Assembly (NCBI GenBank): GCA_050950465.1
Contig: JBMNHQ010000001.1
Span: forward strand, 124,001-188,000
Reading direction: 5' to 3'
DNA: 64,000 bases
From: CAZRIZ01 sp050950465
Lineage (GTDB): Bacteria > Patescibacteriota > Saccharimonadia > Saccharimonadales > Saccharimonadaceae
Positions 15,795 to 24,266 of the stretch are shown here, piece by piece. Within the stretch, counting starts at the first letter, position 1. Each line of letters starts with the position of its first letter. The notes under the pieces were generated by a model. It saw nothing but the letters and a program-made list of their open reading frames with translations, was not told where the DNA came from and did not search any database. Made by a program: the position numbers and the translations under genes.

Positions 15795-17411
15795 TTAACC
15801 ATTGCTAGGACTGACTGATGGGGCAGCTGGAGCGGATGGGACAGTGTAGTAGGTGTAGCCGTTGGTTAAGGTTGCAGTTTCGCCACCAGGATTGGTAACA
15901 ACTACATTGACCGAACCAGCTGAATGCGCTGGAACTCGAGCAGAGATAGAGGTGGCGCTGTTAACTACTATATTAGTGGCGGCAGTACCGCCAAAAGTAA
16001 CCGCAGTAGCACTCGGTATCTGACCAGGTAGTGTAGCCACAGGAGAATTACGTTGAGTAGTTGTGCCATCGCCAACCTGACCGCTGAAGTTGCCTCCCCA
16101 ACAATATAATTCACGATCTGAAGTTAATGCACAAGATTGATTACTATCATTATCATCACCACCAACTGAAACTTGAAGAATAGATGCGCTTGTTGGTATC
16201 TGCCCTTGAGCAACTGCCACTGGAGTAGCGCGATCAGTAACCGTATTGTCACCAACTTGACCATACGTATTAAGACCCCAACAATAAGCCTTATTATTAG
16301 TAGCTACCGCACAAGAATGCTCAACACTAACATCGACCTGGCTAAAGTTAACACCTGACGGTATAGCCCCTTGAGATACAGCTATAGGTGTTGTAGCGTT
16401 ACCAGTTTGACCATTACCTAAGAAACCGCCAGCACCCCAACAGTAAGCTCTATTGTCTGACCCAATAGAGCAAGTACGGAAGCCAGAGGTAGGCGAGATT
16501 TTAGATATAGTCACCCCACTTGGAATTGCCCCCTGGGAGACCAAGACAGGAGTGGATCGGTTGGCAGTCGAGCCGTTACCAAGTTGTCCATAAGTGCCCT
16601 GGCCCCAACAATAAGGCCGACTAACACCAGAGGCCAATCCACAAGTGTGCCAATAACCCATAGAGAGCGCCGTAAACGTCGCCGTTGAAGAAACTGCTAC
16701 TGGGGTGGTGCGATCAGCAGTTGATCCGTTACCCAATTGACCAAAACCACCATTTCCCCAACAATAAACTCTCCCTTGCGAATTTATAGCACAGGTGTGA
16801 GCACCTCCAGCAAAAACTTTTGATATAGTCGTAGTCGTTGGTATCGCCCCCTGAGCAACTGCTACTGGGGTGGTGCGATCAGTAGTTGATCCATCGCCCA
16901 GCCTACCCTCGCCATTATAACCCCAGCAATAAGCCTTACCATTTGAGCCAACAGCACAGGTGTGATAGTGACCAACCGAGATACTAGTTAAAGTTGTTCC
17001 AGCCGGTACCGCACCTTGAGAAACCGCCACTGGAGTAGCGCTATCGGTAGTTGTACCATTACCAAGCTGGCCAGACCAGTTAGCACCCCAGCAATAAGCT
17101 TTATTTGTTACCGTTAAGGCACATGTATGACTATGACCAACTGAAACCTGTGCAATATCTAGGTACTTATCAAAACCGCTACCGCTGATGGTTACTGTAT
17201 TTCCACCAGCAATCAACCCACGGTTAGGTGAAATACTAGATATAGCAGGTGTAGCGGCATAGGCTAATTTGGGCTCGAAAGTTTTATTAAACATTGGTGT
17301 GATTAATGTTAAAAAGCCTAAGGAAATAGCTGCGACAAAACCATAACTCAAGCGCTGCCTAAGAATTAACTTAGACTGAAACTTAGTTAGTTTGCGAGTA
17401 ACTAATTTCAA
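15795..17411 (-). CDS. RCC1-propeller N-terminal half of the split surface protein
   Basis: 538 residues. The TTG start has AAAGG 10 nt before it. A long signal peptide (basic N terminus, hydrophobic core about 24-40, cleavage near AYA) precedes a TIG/IPT stretch (SPNRGLIAGGNTVTISG). Seven RCC1 repeats follow (pattern HTCA...AYCWG...GQLGNG), enough for one seven-bladed propeller, then a second TIG domain. It ends at TAA inside SPSNG-stop-VTVSWSAP; at the stop position other FN3 units here carry Gln or similar, and CAA to TAA is one change. Joined to the next ORF it would be 1300 residues with the same architecture as the 60-kb protein. Confidence 0.88.
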   Translation of the reverse strand: MKLVTRKLTKFQSKLILRQRLSYGFVAAISLGFLTLITPMFNKTFEPKLAYAATPAISSISPNRGLIAGGNTVTISGSGFDKYLDIAQVSVGHSHTCALTVTNKAYCWGANWSGQLGNGTTTDSATPVAVSQGAVPAGTTLTSISVGHYHTCAVGSNGKAYCWGYNGEGRLGDGSTTDRTTPVAVAQGAIPTTTTISKVFAGGAHTCAINSQGRVYCWGNGGFGQLGNGSTADRTTPVAVSSTATFTALSMGYWHTCGLASGVSRPYCWGQGTYGQLGNGSTANRSTPVLVSQGAIPSGVTISKISPTSGFRTCSIGSDNRAYCWGAGGFLGNGQTGNATTPIAVSQGAIPSGVNFSQVDVSVEHSCAVATNNKAYCWGLNTYGQVGDNTVTDRATPVAVAQGQIPTSASILQVSVGGDDNDSNQSCALTSDRELYCWGGNFSGQVGDGTTTQRNSPVATLPGQIPSATAVTFGGTAATNIVVNSATSISARVPAHSAGSVNVVVTNPGGETATLTNGYTYYTVPSAPAAPSVSPSNG

Positions 17412-17587
17412 CAGAAAAATACCTTTCCCCTGTAAACAATTTACACACTACACTTAGTAGTTGTACTTAATTTAACATGAGCGGTTTAGTGATGTCAAGA
17501 ATTATAACAAAATATGTTGTGAAATATGCAACAATAGGAAATCACTTTACAAAACGATCGCTGGCTCAAATATTAAAGTTTTTGCAA

Positions 17588-17622
17588 AATAGAAGCCCCG
17601 TCCGATGGACAGGGCTTCTATT
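17588..17622 (-). terminator. Terminator after tRNA-fMet
   Basis: Strong inverted repeat (AGAAGCCC..GTCC / GGAC.GGGCTTCT, loop GAT) just beyond the CCA end of the tRNA on the minus strand, followed by TATTTTGC. Confidence 0.8.
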
Positions 17623-17700
17623 TGGTGGCGGGGGTTGGATTTGAACCAACGACCTTGTGGTTATGAGCCACACGAGCTGACCAGACTGCTCCACCCCGCG
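17623..17700 (-). tRNA. Initiator tRNA-Met (CAU)
   Basis: A complete cloverleaf can be drawn on the minus strand: acceptor CGCGGGG / CCCCGCC, D arm GAGC..GCTC, anticodon arm TGTGG-CTCATAA-CCACA, T arm GTTGG-TTCAAAT-CCAAC, with encoded CCA. The C1:C72 mismatch at the acceptor end is the initiator hallmark; two of the usual three G:C pairs before the anticodon loop are kept. Confidence 0.92.
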
Positions 17701-17755
17701 ATATGTAACTAAATACGCGGTCAATTATACATTATTTATTGGTTTTGACAAGCCC

Positions 17756-18214
17756 CTACTGAATAGCAACTGATTTTGCTCCGAAAAAGAAGTCCATCCA
17801 CTTACGAAAATTACTCGGCTCAGGACGCTCAACTGACTGATTAGTTTTGTCAAGCTCGGCTTCTTTTTCGACTACCCAGACTGGATAATCATCTAGAATT
17901 AGCACTTTCTCACCTGGTAGAACTAAATTAGTTTTTTGCCTTAGTGCTAAATCTTGATACTCTTCGCTACGATAGTAATCCTGCTCATAAGCTAGGTTTT
18001 CTGCCTCTAGCTCAATAATTTTCGCTTCGCGCAGTTTAGCATCTAAACGTTTTTGCTGCTTATAATTCTGGCTTATTGCCTGCACGGCCGAAACTAGCCA
18101 GACCAGCGATAAGCCAATTATTAAAATTGTGATGATGTTCTGTTTCGTAAAAACATCATGACGCAGAGAATATCGGATTTGGCGTAGTTTTTGGCGATTC
18201 AGCTTTTTAGACAT
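17756..18214 (-). CDS. Septum formation initiator (DivIC/FtsB-like)
   Basis: 152 residues. A basic cytoplasmic N terminus, one transmembrane helix (about 27-48), a coiled coil (about 50-85) and the family signature ALRQKTNLVLPGEKVLIL. The family joins FtsL and FtsQ in the division complex. A longer ORF starts at 18262, but a TATAAT box at 18225-18230 falls inside that extension and sits 10 nt before the ATG at 18214, so I take 18214 as the start. Confidence 0.85.
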   Translation of the reverse strand: MSKKLNRQKLRQIRYSLRHDVFTKQNIITILIIGLSLVWLVSAVQAISQNYKQQKRLDAKLREAKIIELEAENLAYEQDYYRSEEYQDLALRQKTNLVLPGEKVLILDDYPVWVVEKEAELDKTNQSVERPEPSNFRKWMDFFFGAKSVAIQ

Positions 18215-18224
18215 AATCACTTTG

Positions 18225-18230
18225 ATTATA
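18225..18230 (-). promoter_or_regulatory. -10 box of the DivIC-like gene
   Basis: TATAAT on the minus strand, 10 nt before the ATG at 18214; it decides the start choice. Confidence 0.55.
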
Positions 18231-18277
18231 TCACGAGACATAGAGGTTGAAGTATGGCTCAAAGCAACTAATTAGGG

Positions 18278-18283
18278 TATAAT
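18278..18283 (+). promoter_or_regulatory. -10 box of tRNA(CAU)
   Basis: TATAAT 11 nt before the first base of the tRNA at 18295. No convincing -35 box is visible. Confidence 0.6.
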
Positions 18284-18294
18284 AAAGTCGCAAT

Positions 18295-18370
18295 GGGGGT
18301 GTAGCTCAGGGGTTAGAGCAGCGGGCTCATAACCTGTTGGTCGCTGGTTCAATTCCAGCCACCCCCACCA
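18295..18370 (+). tRNA. tRNA with CAU anticodon (elongator Met or Ile2)
   Basis: Complete cloverleaf: acceptor GGGGGTG / CACCCCC, D arm GCTC..GAGC, anticodon loop CTCATAA, T arm GCTGG-TTCAATT-CCAGC, encoded CCA. The fully paired acceptor excludes the initiator. The TTGGTC segment and T arm resemble lysidine-modified tRNA-Ile2, but sequence alone does not settle Ile2 versus elongator Met. Confidence 0.92.
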
Positions 18371-18615
18371 ACCTCCTGTGCGGTTCTTCGAACCGCTACG
18401 GGCGATGCGGTCTGTAACTATCTTTGATAGCGAAGGAGTGCCTCTAAAAATAACACCCTATCCCGGAGTGTTATTTTAATTTAATTGAATCGAACCATCG
18501 ATTTTTTGCTACGCAAAAGGTCTACGAATGGACCTATCGGAAAAAGAAAAAATGACGCGACTTTCCCATAGCATCCGCCATCAGAAGCTCGAAAGTTCGT
18601 AGCAATTGTTGCAAA
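18371..18615. other. Noncoding stretch after tRNA
   Basis: 245 bases with no gene. It holds a 7-bp hairpin at 18380-18396 (GCGGTTC / GAACCGC) and the strong hairpin at 18447-18477. No integrase or repeated tRNA end was seen. Confidence 0.5.
18447..18477 (+). terminator. Terminator downstream of tRNA(CAU)
   Basis: A 10-bp perfect stem AAAATAACAC / GTGTTATTTT followed by AATTT. It could work in both directions. Confidence 0.7.
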
Positions 18616-19674
18616 TTAAGGTTTACTAGCAGCTTTTTGTCGCTTATCTTTACGATATTCTTTGCGCTCCTCTGCAAGCATGCTAGATAAATCTCGTATA
18701 AATTGGTTCCTTTCTTTAGAAAAAGAGTCAACACTCGAACCAAGAACTGGATCATACTGCTTAATCGTTGCGAACGATTCATGCATTCGTTGCCTGAATC
18801 GCTCTTTTTGCTCATAAGAAAAGCGTATGGGTACATAACCTTTGCCAAACCACTCTACATCCTTTATGCCCATAGAGTTCTTTATAACTTCTGGCAAGCT
18901 TCTGAGCTTGTTACCCTTATTTACATCTAAATAAACACTTTTTTCGGCTTTTTTAGGTACATTAGCTAGAAAGTTCATAAGATAGTCCTCTGCTATCGGA
19001 TAGGATCGATCAATCTCCACCGACCCGTCATAATTATCACTCGCTTCTACTATACCCATTTCTATAGCTCTCTCCACACCAAGATTACTACCAATTTGAC
19101 TATAGTGATTAAAAATAATTGCCAAAGACGCTACTGCGTCTTGCTTAGCTTCATAACTCGTACGTTGACGCTTCAAATCTAGTTGCCATTTTGCTCTAGC
19201 TATAATTTCTTTTCGAGCCATGCTAGACAGGCTACGTTCGTACAAATCGATATCAGCAGCTTTGACTGCACGTTCACCTAAAGCTTTAGCTTCTTCGGTA
19301 GACAATTTCTCAACGCTAAGTCCAGATTCATTCTTCCTACTCTTATCGTCTAGGCTTGCCTCATTCAAATAATCAGGCACTATACTACCATCGAGGGTCC
19401 GAGGATCATCTGACTCTTCAGGAATACTCTCACTATGGAAACACCTTAATTCTTTTTCAAAAGCAGACAGTTCTTCTGTGTCATCCCCAGCCATTTGGTC
19501 CAACAAGTCATTTAAAATATCTGCCGGCTGCTGCTTCACTTTTTGCTCGTCAATTTGCTCGTAAATCGGCGTCATTTCAGATTCATGAAAGTTATCTCCT
19601 CTTAAATTCCCCTTTTTATCGAAAAAAGATATTTGCTCAGGTTTGTTTGTTTCTGGCGATTTACGCTTACTCAT
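18616..19674 (-). CDS. Hypothetical soluble protein
   Basis: 352 residues, highly charged, with no transmembrane segment and no family I recognise. The first 150 residues are Glu/Asp-rich and low in hydrophobics (probably disordered). Residues 150-352 are helical, with an LRSLPEVIKNSMGIKDVEWF stretch and a Lys/Arg-rich end. An ORF start at 19713 is possible, but TATAAT at 19681-19686 sits 6 nt before the ATG at 19674, the pattern of many genes here. It is a single-gene unit next to a tRNA, so recent acquisition is possible but unproven. Confidence 0.75.
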   Translation of the reverse strand: MSKRKSPETNKPEQISFFDKKGNLRGDNFHESEMTPIYEQIDEQKVKQQPADILNDLLDQMAGDDTEELSAFEKELRCFHSESIPEESDDPRTLDGSIVPDYLNEASLDDKSRKNESGLSVEKLSTEEAKALGERAVKAADIDLYERSLSSMARKEIIARAKWQLDLKRQRTSYEAKQDAVASLAIIFNHYSQIGSNLGVERAIEMGIVEASDNYDGSVEIDRSYPIAEDYLMNFLANVPKKAEKSVYLDVNKGNKLRSLPEVIKNSMGIKDVEWFGKGYVPIRFSYEQKERFRQRMHESFATIKQYDPVLGSSVDSFSKERNQFIRDLSSMLAEERKEYRKDKRQKAASKP

Positions 19675-19680
19675 ACCTCC

Positions 19681-19686
19681 ATTATA
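19681..19686 (-). promoter_or_regulatory. -10 box of leaderless hypothetical gene
   Basis: TATAAT on the minus strand, 6 nt before the ATG at 19674; the 6-nt gap reads GGAGGT, too close to the ATG to act as a normal ribosome site. Confidence 0.6.
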
Positions 19687-19727
19687 CCATTTTAAGCTAT
19701 AAAAGTCAATCAAGAGCGGTACCCACG

Positions 19728-19751
19728 AAAACCCCGCTTTTTACGGCGGGG
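19728..19751 (-). terminator. Terminator of the 68-residue gene
   Basis: Stem CCCCGC / GCGGGG followed on the minus strand by TTTTC, 77 nt past the stop of the small gene. Confidence 0.6.
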
Positions 19752-19827
19752 CTCTCGGGCACCTGTTTGTGTTGCCTTTATGATAACAGCAAACCGCTTA
19801 TGGTGCAACAAGTTTATTAAATAACAG

Positions 19828-20034
19828 TTATTTCTTGCGTGAAACTGTCAAGAATCCGTTTCGTGGATTTTCTTTAACAATACGACCCTCTGGTAGAGCG
19901 CAAGGGGTACCCTTGTCATTCTTTGGGGTTTTAGCGAAGAAATAAATGGTCTGTTCTTTTCCACCGCGCAGAGTAACATCCATCTTATGCAAGTAGTATG
20001 TTACACCCTGTGAATTTGTATGGCTATAAGGCAT
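19828..20034 (-). CDS. Small hypothetical protein
   Basis: 68 residues, basic C terminus, no transmembrane segment. The core YYLHKMDVTLRGGKEQ followed by TIYFFAKT and LPEGRIVKENPRNG looks like a compact beta fold. I have the impression that similar small proteins recur in Saccharibacteria but cannot name a family. It is well expressed by appearance: a GGGAAGGA ribosome site, a TATAAG-type -10 box upstream, and its own terminator. Confidence 0.75.
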   Translation of the reverse strand: MPYSHTNSQGVTYYLHKMDVTLRGGKEQTIYFFAKTPKNDKGTPCALPEGRIVKENPRNGFLTVSRKK

Positions 20035-20106
20035 TTTAGTTGATTCCTTCCCTTAAAATTAACTTATACTATCAGATTACAAATAAATCTCTCTCTTGTC
20101 AACAGG

Positions 20107-20745
20107 TTAGAGCCTTTTATCGACTTTTTTTAGAATAATTAACAGTATAATTTTGTAAATTAACCTCAAGGTCACCACTGATGCTAAGAATATCCAACCA
20201 AGAACAGCAAAACCAGCAAAATCAGGCGTCCAGAGAGGCGAAACAAACTCTTTTTGATAGAGATTCGGCTCAGGCATCTTCACTTCTATCGAGCCATATT
20301 CCGCTGCTGGATACTTAGCCAATTCGTTTAGATAGCACTGAAAATAATCAGCCGATCGATAACGAAATAGTGGATCACAAGCCTCACTAGCTTTTTTGTA
20401 GACATTTCCATGCGGATTGCCTGAAGCCATTTCTTCTGCCTTAATTTTTACTGCCTCAGAATCACGTGCATACTGACCCTTTAGAAAAAACCGTCCAGTC
20501 GAAGTATTCATGTGGCGATTAACATAAACTCTTAGATCTGTCGCTCGCTCTCTAGTGATCTCCGAATTACCTTCTTCATCCGCCGCCAATAGAGCTTCAC
20601 GCCGACTAACCATACCGGTATTGTTAAGTCGTAGTAAAATCACCACTACAAATGAGAATAAAATTAAAATCAATACTAACTGCCAAGTTTGATAGTCTTT
20701 TAGGGTTTTAAGAAGCTTCTCCTGCTTAGATTCACGACTAGCCAT
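20107..20745 (-). CDS. Hypothetical membrane protein with two transmembrane helices
   Basis: 212 residues. Transmembrane segments lie at about 22-41 and 175-200, separated by an external domain of roughly 130 residues with two cysteines (EACDPLFRY, YFQCYL) that could pair. The tail is basic. Function unknown. A TATAAT box at 20756-20761 lies 10 nt before the ATG. The gene follows an MFS-type gene on the same strand. Confidence 0.75.
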   Translation of the reverse strand: MASRESKQEKLLKTLKDYQTWQLVLILILFSFVVVILLRLNNTGMVSRREALLAADEEGNSEITRERATDLRVYVNRHMNTSTGRFFLKGQYARDSEAVKIKAEEMASGNPHGNVYKKASEACDPLFRYRSADYFQCYLNELAKYPAAEYGSIEVKMPEPNLYQKEFVSPLWTPDFAGFAVLGWIFLASVVTLRLIYKIILLIILKKVDKRL

Positions 20746-20782
20746 ATCAATACTAATTATATACCACTTACTGCATTATCAC

Positions 20783-22000
20783 TCACGGCTCCGACCAATA
20801 GCCAGTTAAGCTAAAAGATGACGCAACGACACTAGCTATGACTAGGAAGATTCGCATGCCTGTCACTTCGTCGAAAGTCATTACCATAGCAGCTATCCAA
20901 ACTAGACAGCCTACAAAAGCAAATAAATGCCAAAATAAATGACGATACATCATATAGGTCACCCGCGTACCTGACCTATCTGCTCGACTAAATTGTTCTC
21001 TCAAAGTAGCAATACCACGCGCTGTTGAAGTCATATTAGACGAAATGATAGTTGCTCCAGCCGCTAGTGGCGTACGCACAAAAGCCCGCAATGCTACTAG
21101 AGCCGCACCCAAAACAGTACTGCTATTAAAGATTATATAACCATAACGTCGACGACGATCGAGCAATTTTCCAACCACAAAAGCCGTCGCCACCGCAATA
21201 GCCCCGCCAACTGAACTAACTACGCCCGTCACAAGATAGGAGTTTTGTTGAGCAAATATCACAGCCACCAGTAGCAACGACCAAACTTTATCAACTGTAG
21301 TATTAAAACCAGGTGCAATCTGGAAAAACATCTCCCGAGCATATTTACGAAACGGAAAAGCCAAAGGGGCAAAATAGTGCTGCTTCTTAGCCGTATCTTG
21401 CGTTTTAAACAGCGGCCATGTCGAAGCCACGAACAAAACTGATGCAATTATAATAACTACAGTTGGACTAGCGAAAGTTGATATTACACCGCCTATTAAT
21501 GGTGACAAAATCGCTGTGGCTCTTTCAAATATTGCCATATAGCCAATCTCTGTACCGGCATTATCGTCACTTTTGACTTCAGAAAAGATTACATCATGAG
21601 CTAATTGATAAAGTGTAATTGTTAACGATTGAAGAAAACCACCAAGCGCAATTGAAAAATCACTGCTCAAGTTGGTATAACAAATAATCGCTGGAATATA
21701 AATCAAATTGCTTAGTAAAATTATCCTTTTAGCACCTAATCGAGCTACTAATATCGCTGCCAGTGGTGTCATGAGTAAATTAACGAAAGCTCGATAAGCA
21801 CTAAAAATTGCAATATAAGTAATTGAGTGGCCTGCACGGTATAGATAAACTAAAACAAAAGCCGAAACTAAATTTAGCGCTAAAAGCCGCAACACCTTAG
21901 CTGTATAAAGTGCCGAAATTTCACTAAAGGTGGCTTTACGCCAAGAATGCCGCGACCGAAACCACGACACTAACTTTGGAATGCCAAGAAAACCCACCAT
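20783..22000 (-). CDS. Major facilitator superfamily transporter
   Basis: 405 residues, about twelve hydrophobic segments. A loop 2-3 type motif is seen in AAILVARLGAKRIILLS, and a Lys-rich central loop near residues 205-220 separates two six-helix halves, as in MFS carriers. The substrate cannot be told. The ATG has an AAAGGTG ribosome site. Divergent from the MurC-like gene, with 69 nt between. Confidence 0.85.
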   Translation of the reverse strand: MVGFLGIPKLVSWFRSRHSWRKATFSEISALYTAKVLRLLALNLVSAFVLVYLYRAGHSITYIAIFSAYRAFVNLLMTPLAAILVARLGAKRIILLSNLIYIPAIICYTNLSSDFSIALGGFLQSLTITLYQLAHDVIFSEVKSDDNAGTEIGYMAIFERATAILSPLIGGVISTFASPTVVIIIASVLFVASTWPLFKTQDTAKKQHYFAPLAFPFRKYAREMFFQIAPGFNTTVDKVWSLLLVAVIFAQQNSYLVTGVVSSVGGAIAVATAFVVGKLLDRRRRYGYIIFNSSTVLGAALVALRAFVRTPLAAGATIISSNMTSTARGIATLREQFSRADRSGTRVTYMMYRHLFWHLFAFVGCLVWIAAMVMTFDEVTGMRIFLVIASVVASSFSLTGYWSEP

Positions 22001-22057
22001 ATCACCTTTTATTTAACCACAAAACCTTCATTTTTTCTACCGCTTCAGGTGGTGTAG

Positions 22058-22063
22058 TATACT
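22058..22063 (+). promoter_or_regulatory. -10 box of leaderless murC-like gene
   Basis: TATACT 6 nt before the ATG at 22070. Confidence 0.6.
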
Positions 22064-22069
22064 AAAGGC

Positions 22070-23344
22070 ATGAAAATATATTTTGCCGGACTAAGCGGCA
22101 AAGCGCTTTCACCCCTAGCCAACTTAGCGCTTGACGCCGGACATCAGGTTTTTGGTAGTGATCCACTACCAACTCCCGAAACTACTGAGCTAGAACAGCG
22201 GGGTGTGATTTTCTCAACAGACCAATCAGGTAATTTTCTACGCAAAATTCATAAAAAACACCAAATTGATTGGATGATTCATACTTCTGCTATTAAAGTT
22301 GACCATCCCGAGATAACAACCGCTCAAAAACTAGGCATTAAAATCAGCAAACGTGACCAGTTTATCCCACAATTTATAACCGAACATAATTTTGATTTAA
22401 TCGCCGTAGCTGGTACTCACGGTAAAACTACCACTACTACGATGTTGGTATGGCTTTTTCATCAACTAGACATTCCTATAAGTTATTTGGTTGGCAGTAC
22501 TCTTCCGTTTGCGCCCGATGGACGCTACAACCCAAAGAGTAGATACTTTGTTTACGAATGTGATGAATACGACCATAACTTCTTGCACTACCAGCCAAAA
22601 TACAGTCTGATTCCTGCCCTTGACTACGATCATGTTGATACCTACCCAACACGTCAAGATTATCAGGCAGCCTTTCGTCAATTTATTGAACAGTCCGGTC
22701 AGGTTTGGTTATGGCAGAGTGACATCTATGACTCAATCAACAGCCTATCAAATATAACCGTTCTGAAAGAAACAAACTCGCATATTGATATATTGGGTGA
22801 ACATAATCGCCGCAATGGCACATTAGCACTCGAACTTGCCAAGATTATCTTCCCTAAGCAAACTGAGGCCAAATTAATCGAAATCTTAAACCAAACCCCC
22901 TTAGCTGGTCGACGTTTCGAACAGATTGCTCCTGGGCTGTTTTCGGATTACGCTCATCATCCCACTGAAGTCCAAGCAACCCTTAGTATGGCCCGCGAAT
23001 ATGCCGACAAACACGGCTTTAAACAGGTTGTGGCAATCTATGAACCGCTACAAAATTCACGCCAACACCAGATTTACAAACAATATCCGACAGTCTTCAC
23101 TGGAGCTGATAAAATCTATTGGGTGCCGACTTGGCAGGTACGTGAGGACCCTAATTTAGAGATTCTAACACCCAACTTCTTCGCCAAATTAATACCCAAA
23201 AAGACTCAGGCTAGCGAAATTGATGACACTTTACTTAAAAATATCCAGCAAGAATTACAAGCTGGCAACTTAGTACTATTTATGGCCGGTGGCAAAGGTG
23301 ACGAGTGGATGCGTAAGCATGCCAACGAATTTATTCTACCTTAA
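22070..23344 (+). CDS. murC: Mur ligase, MurC-like (UDP-N-acetylmuramate--L-alanine ligase)
   Basis: 424 residues with the three Mur ligase domains. There is an N-terminal Rossmann domain (MKIYFAGLSGKALSPLA..GSD), the ATP-binding loop AGTHGKTTTTT near residue 112, the central YECDEYDHNF motif, and a C-terminal domain with the DYAHHPTE motif and NSRQH. MurC adds L-Ala to UDP-MurNAc in peptidoglycan synthesis; the related Mpl recycling ligase shares these motifs and cannot be fully excluded. No other mur genes are close by. Its end overlaps the convergent gene by 14 nt. Confidence 0.78.
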   Translation: MKIYFAGLSGKALSPLANLALDAGHQVFGSDPLPTPETTELEQRGVIFSTDQSGNFLRKIHKKHQIDWMIHTSAIKVDHPEITTAQKLGIKISKRDQFIPQFITEHNFDLIAVAGTHGKTTTTTMLVWLFHQLDIPISYLVGSTLPFAPDGRYNPKSRYFVYECDEYDHNFLHYQPKYSLIPALDYDHVDTYPTRQDYQAAFRQFIEQSGQVWLWQSDIYDSINSLSNITVLKETNSHIDILGEHNRRNGTLALELAKIIFPKQTEAKLIEILNQTPLAGRRFEQIAPGLFSDYAHHPTEVQATLSMAREYADKHGFKQVVAIYEPLQNSRQHQIYKQYPTVFTGADKIYWVPTWQVREDPNLEILTPNFFAKLIPKKTQASEIDDTLLKNIQQELQAGNLVLFMAGGKGDEWMRKHANEFILP

Positions 23345-23741
23345 TAGTAGACAAATTAATTAAGTTCTCATCTAACAAGACATCGGGCGCAAACGGTTGG
23401 GCTTCACCGACTGAATCTTGATAATACCGTAAATAATCTGCCACCTGATTAGCAAAAACACCATCTACTACACCGGCTGGATCAACTACAATCTCCTTAC
23501 TGGGTAATTCACGTTTTTCTCGTTCTTCACGTAGCCTATCTTGATGCGATGGCAAACTTAAGTCAAGTGAAGCTGCATCCGACATACGATAAATACCATA
23601 ACTAGCTGCCCCCATTACTAGTGCAAAAATTACTGCAATCAACAAGAATAAATAAAATCGGTTAAAAGGCCATCTTATTCGGCACATAATTTCGTCAAGC
23701 GTTGGACGGGTAGGCTTCTTAGGAATCTCGTCCATCATCAA
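23331..23741 (-). CDS. Hypothetical single-pass membrane protein
   Basis: 136 residues. One transmembrane helix at about 31-52 follows a basic cytoplasmic segment; the outer part is charged. No family recognised. It overlaps the upstream gene by 23 nt and so forms a two-gene unit with it. Confidence 0.7.
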   Translation of the reverse strand: MMMDEIPKKPTRPTLDEIMCRIRWPFNRFYLFLLIAVIFALVMGAASYGIYRMSDAASLDLSLPSHQDRLREEREKRELPSKEIVVDPAGVVDGVFANQVADYLRYYQDSVGEAQPFAPDVLLDENLINLSTIKVE

Positions 23742-24237
23742 TCACTTCTTTTATCATCTTTTTATAACTCTCAATTTGACCATCAAGCACTTCCAGTTGA
23801 TGTCCCAACCCTGCACGAGCAGAACGCACAGTTTCTAGTTTTCGATAAAAATCTATCGGATTATTTTTGCAATCAGTTAAAACCAAATCGTCCAACTTAC
23901 TCTTATACGATCGATAAGAACTACGAAAATTTTGCAGGCCATTATTAAACTGTGTTGTAGTAGTAACCAACCCACTAGCATCATACCGATTAGCCACTAG
24001 ACGAGTATTGGCAGGAGTTAGAACTTTTTCGATTACTGATTCATAGGCCTGACCATAATTAACTCGCGTCAAGCTATCATTAATTTGGACCTGTTTTAGG
24101 CGCAATTTAATTGTTTCACAATTAAGCGAAACATTTTGGTAAATAACTTCATTTGGGGTAGCCCAGATTTTGGGTGTCATCAATAAGCCAACTAGACCGA
24201 CTAACAATACCATCAAGCCACAACTAAGACGCTTCAT
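23719..24237 (-). CDS. Hypothetical exported helical protein
   Basis: 172 residues. A signal peptide (LSCGLMVLLVGLVGLLMTP, cleavage near IWA) is followed by a helical, Gln/Asn/Lys-rich domain with two cysteines (NCETIK and DCKNNP). Function unknown. A TAAAAT box lies 6 nt before its ATG. Confidence 0.7.
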   Translation of the reverse strand: MKRLSCGLMVLLVGLVGLLMTPKIWATPNEVIYQNVSLNCETIKLRLKQVQINDSLTRVNYGQAYESVIEKVLTPANTRLVANRYDASGLVTTTTQFNNGLQNFRSSYRSYKSKLDDLVLTDCKNNPIDFYRKLETVRSARAGLGHQLEVLDGQIESYKKMIKEVIDDGRDS

Positions 24238-24243
24238 GGTGTT

Positions 24244-24249
24244 ATTTTA
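24244..24249 (-). promoter_or_regulatory. -10 box of leaderless exported-protein gene
   Basis: TAAAAT on the minus strand, 6 nt before the ATG at 24237. Confidence 0.55.
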
Positions 24250-24266
24250 ACATAGTTAGTGATAAA

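Noticed and set aside
17412..17622. Gene between the RCC1 gene and tRNA-fMet
   Set aside because: Only the RCC1 leader and the tRNA terminator are visible; no ORF with a start and ribosome site.
18534..18848. 104-residue ORF on the - strand
   Set aside because: It lies over the 3' part of the 352-residue gene in another frame, with no recognisable features.
18371..20100. Genomic island or integrated element at the tRNA(CAU) gene
   Set aside because: An orphan gene lies next to a tRNA, but there is no integrase, no repeated tRNA 3' end and no transposase in the window.
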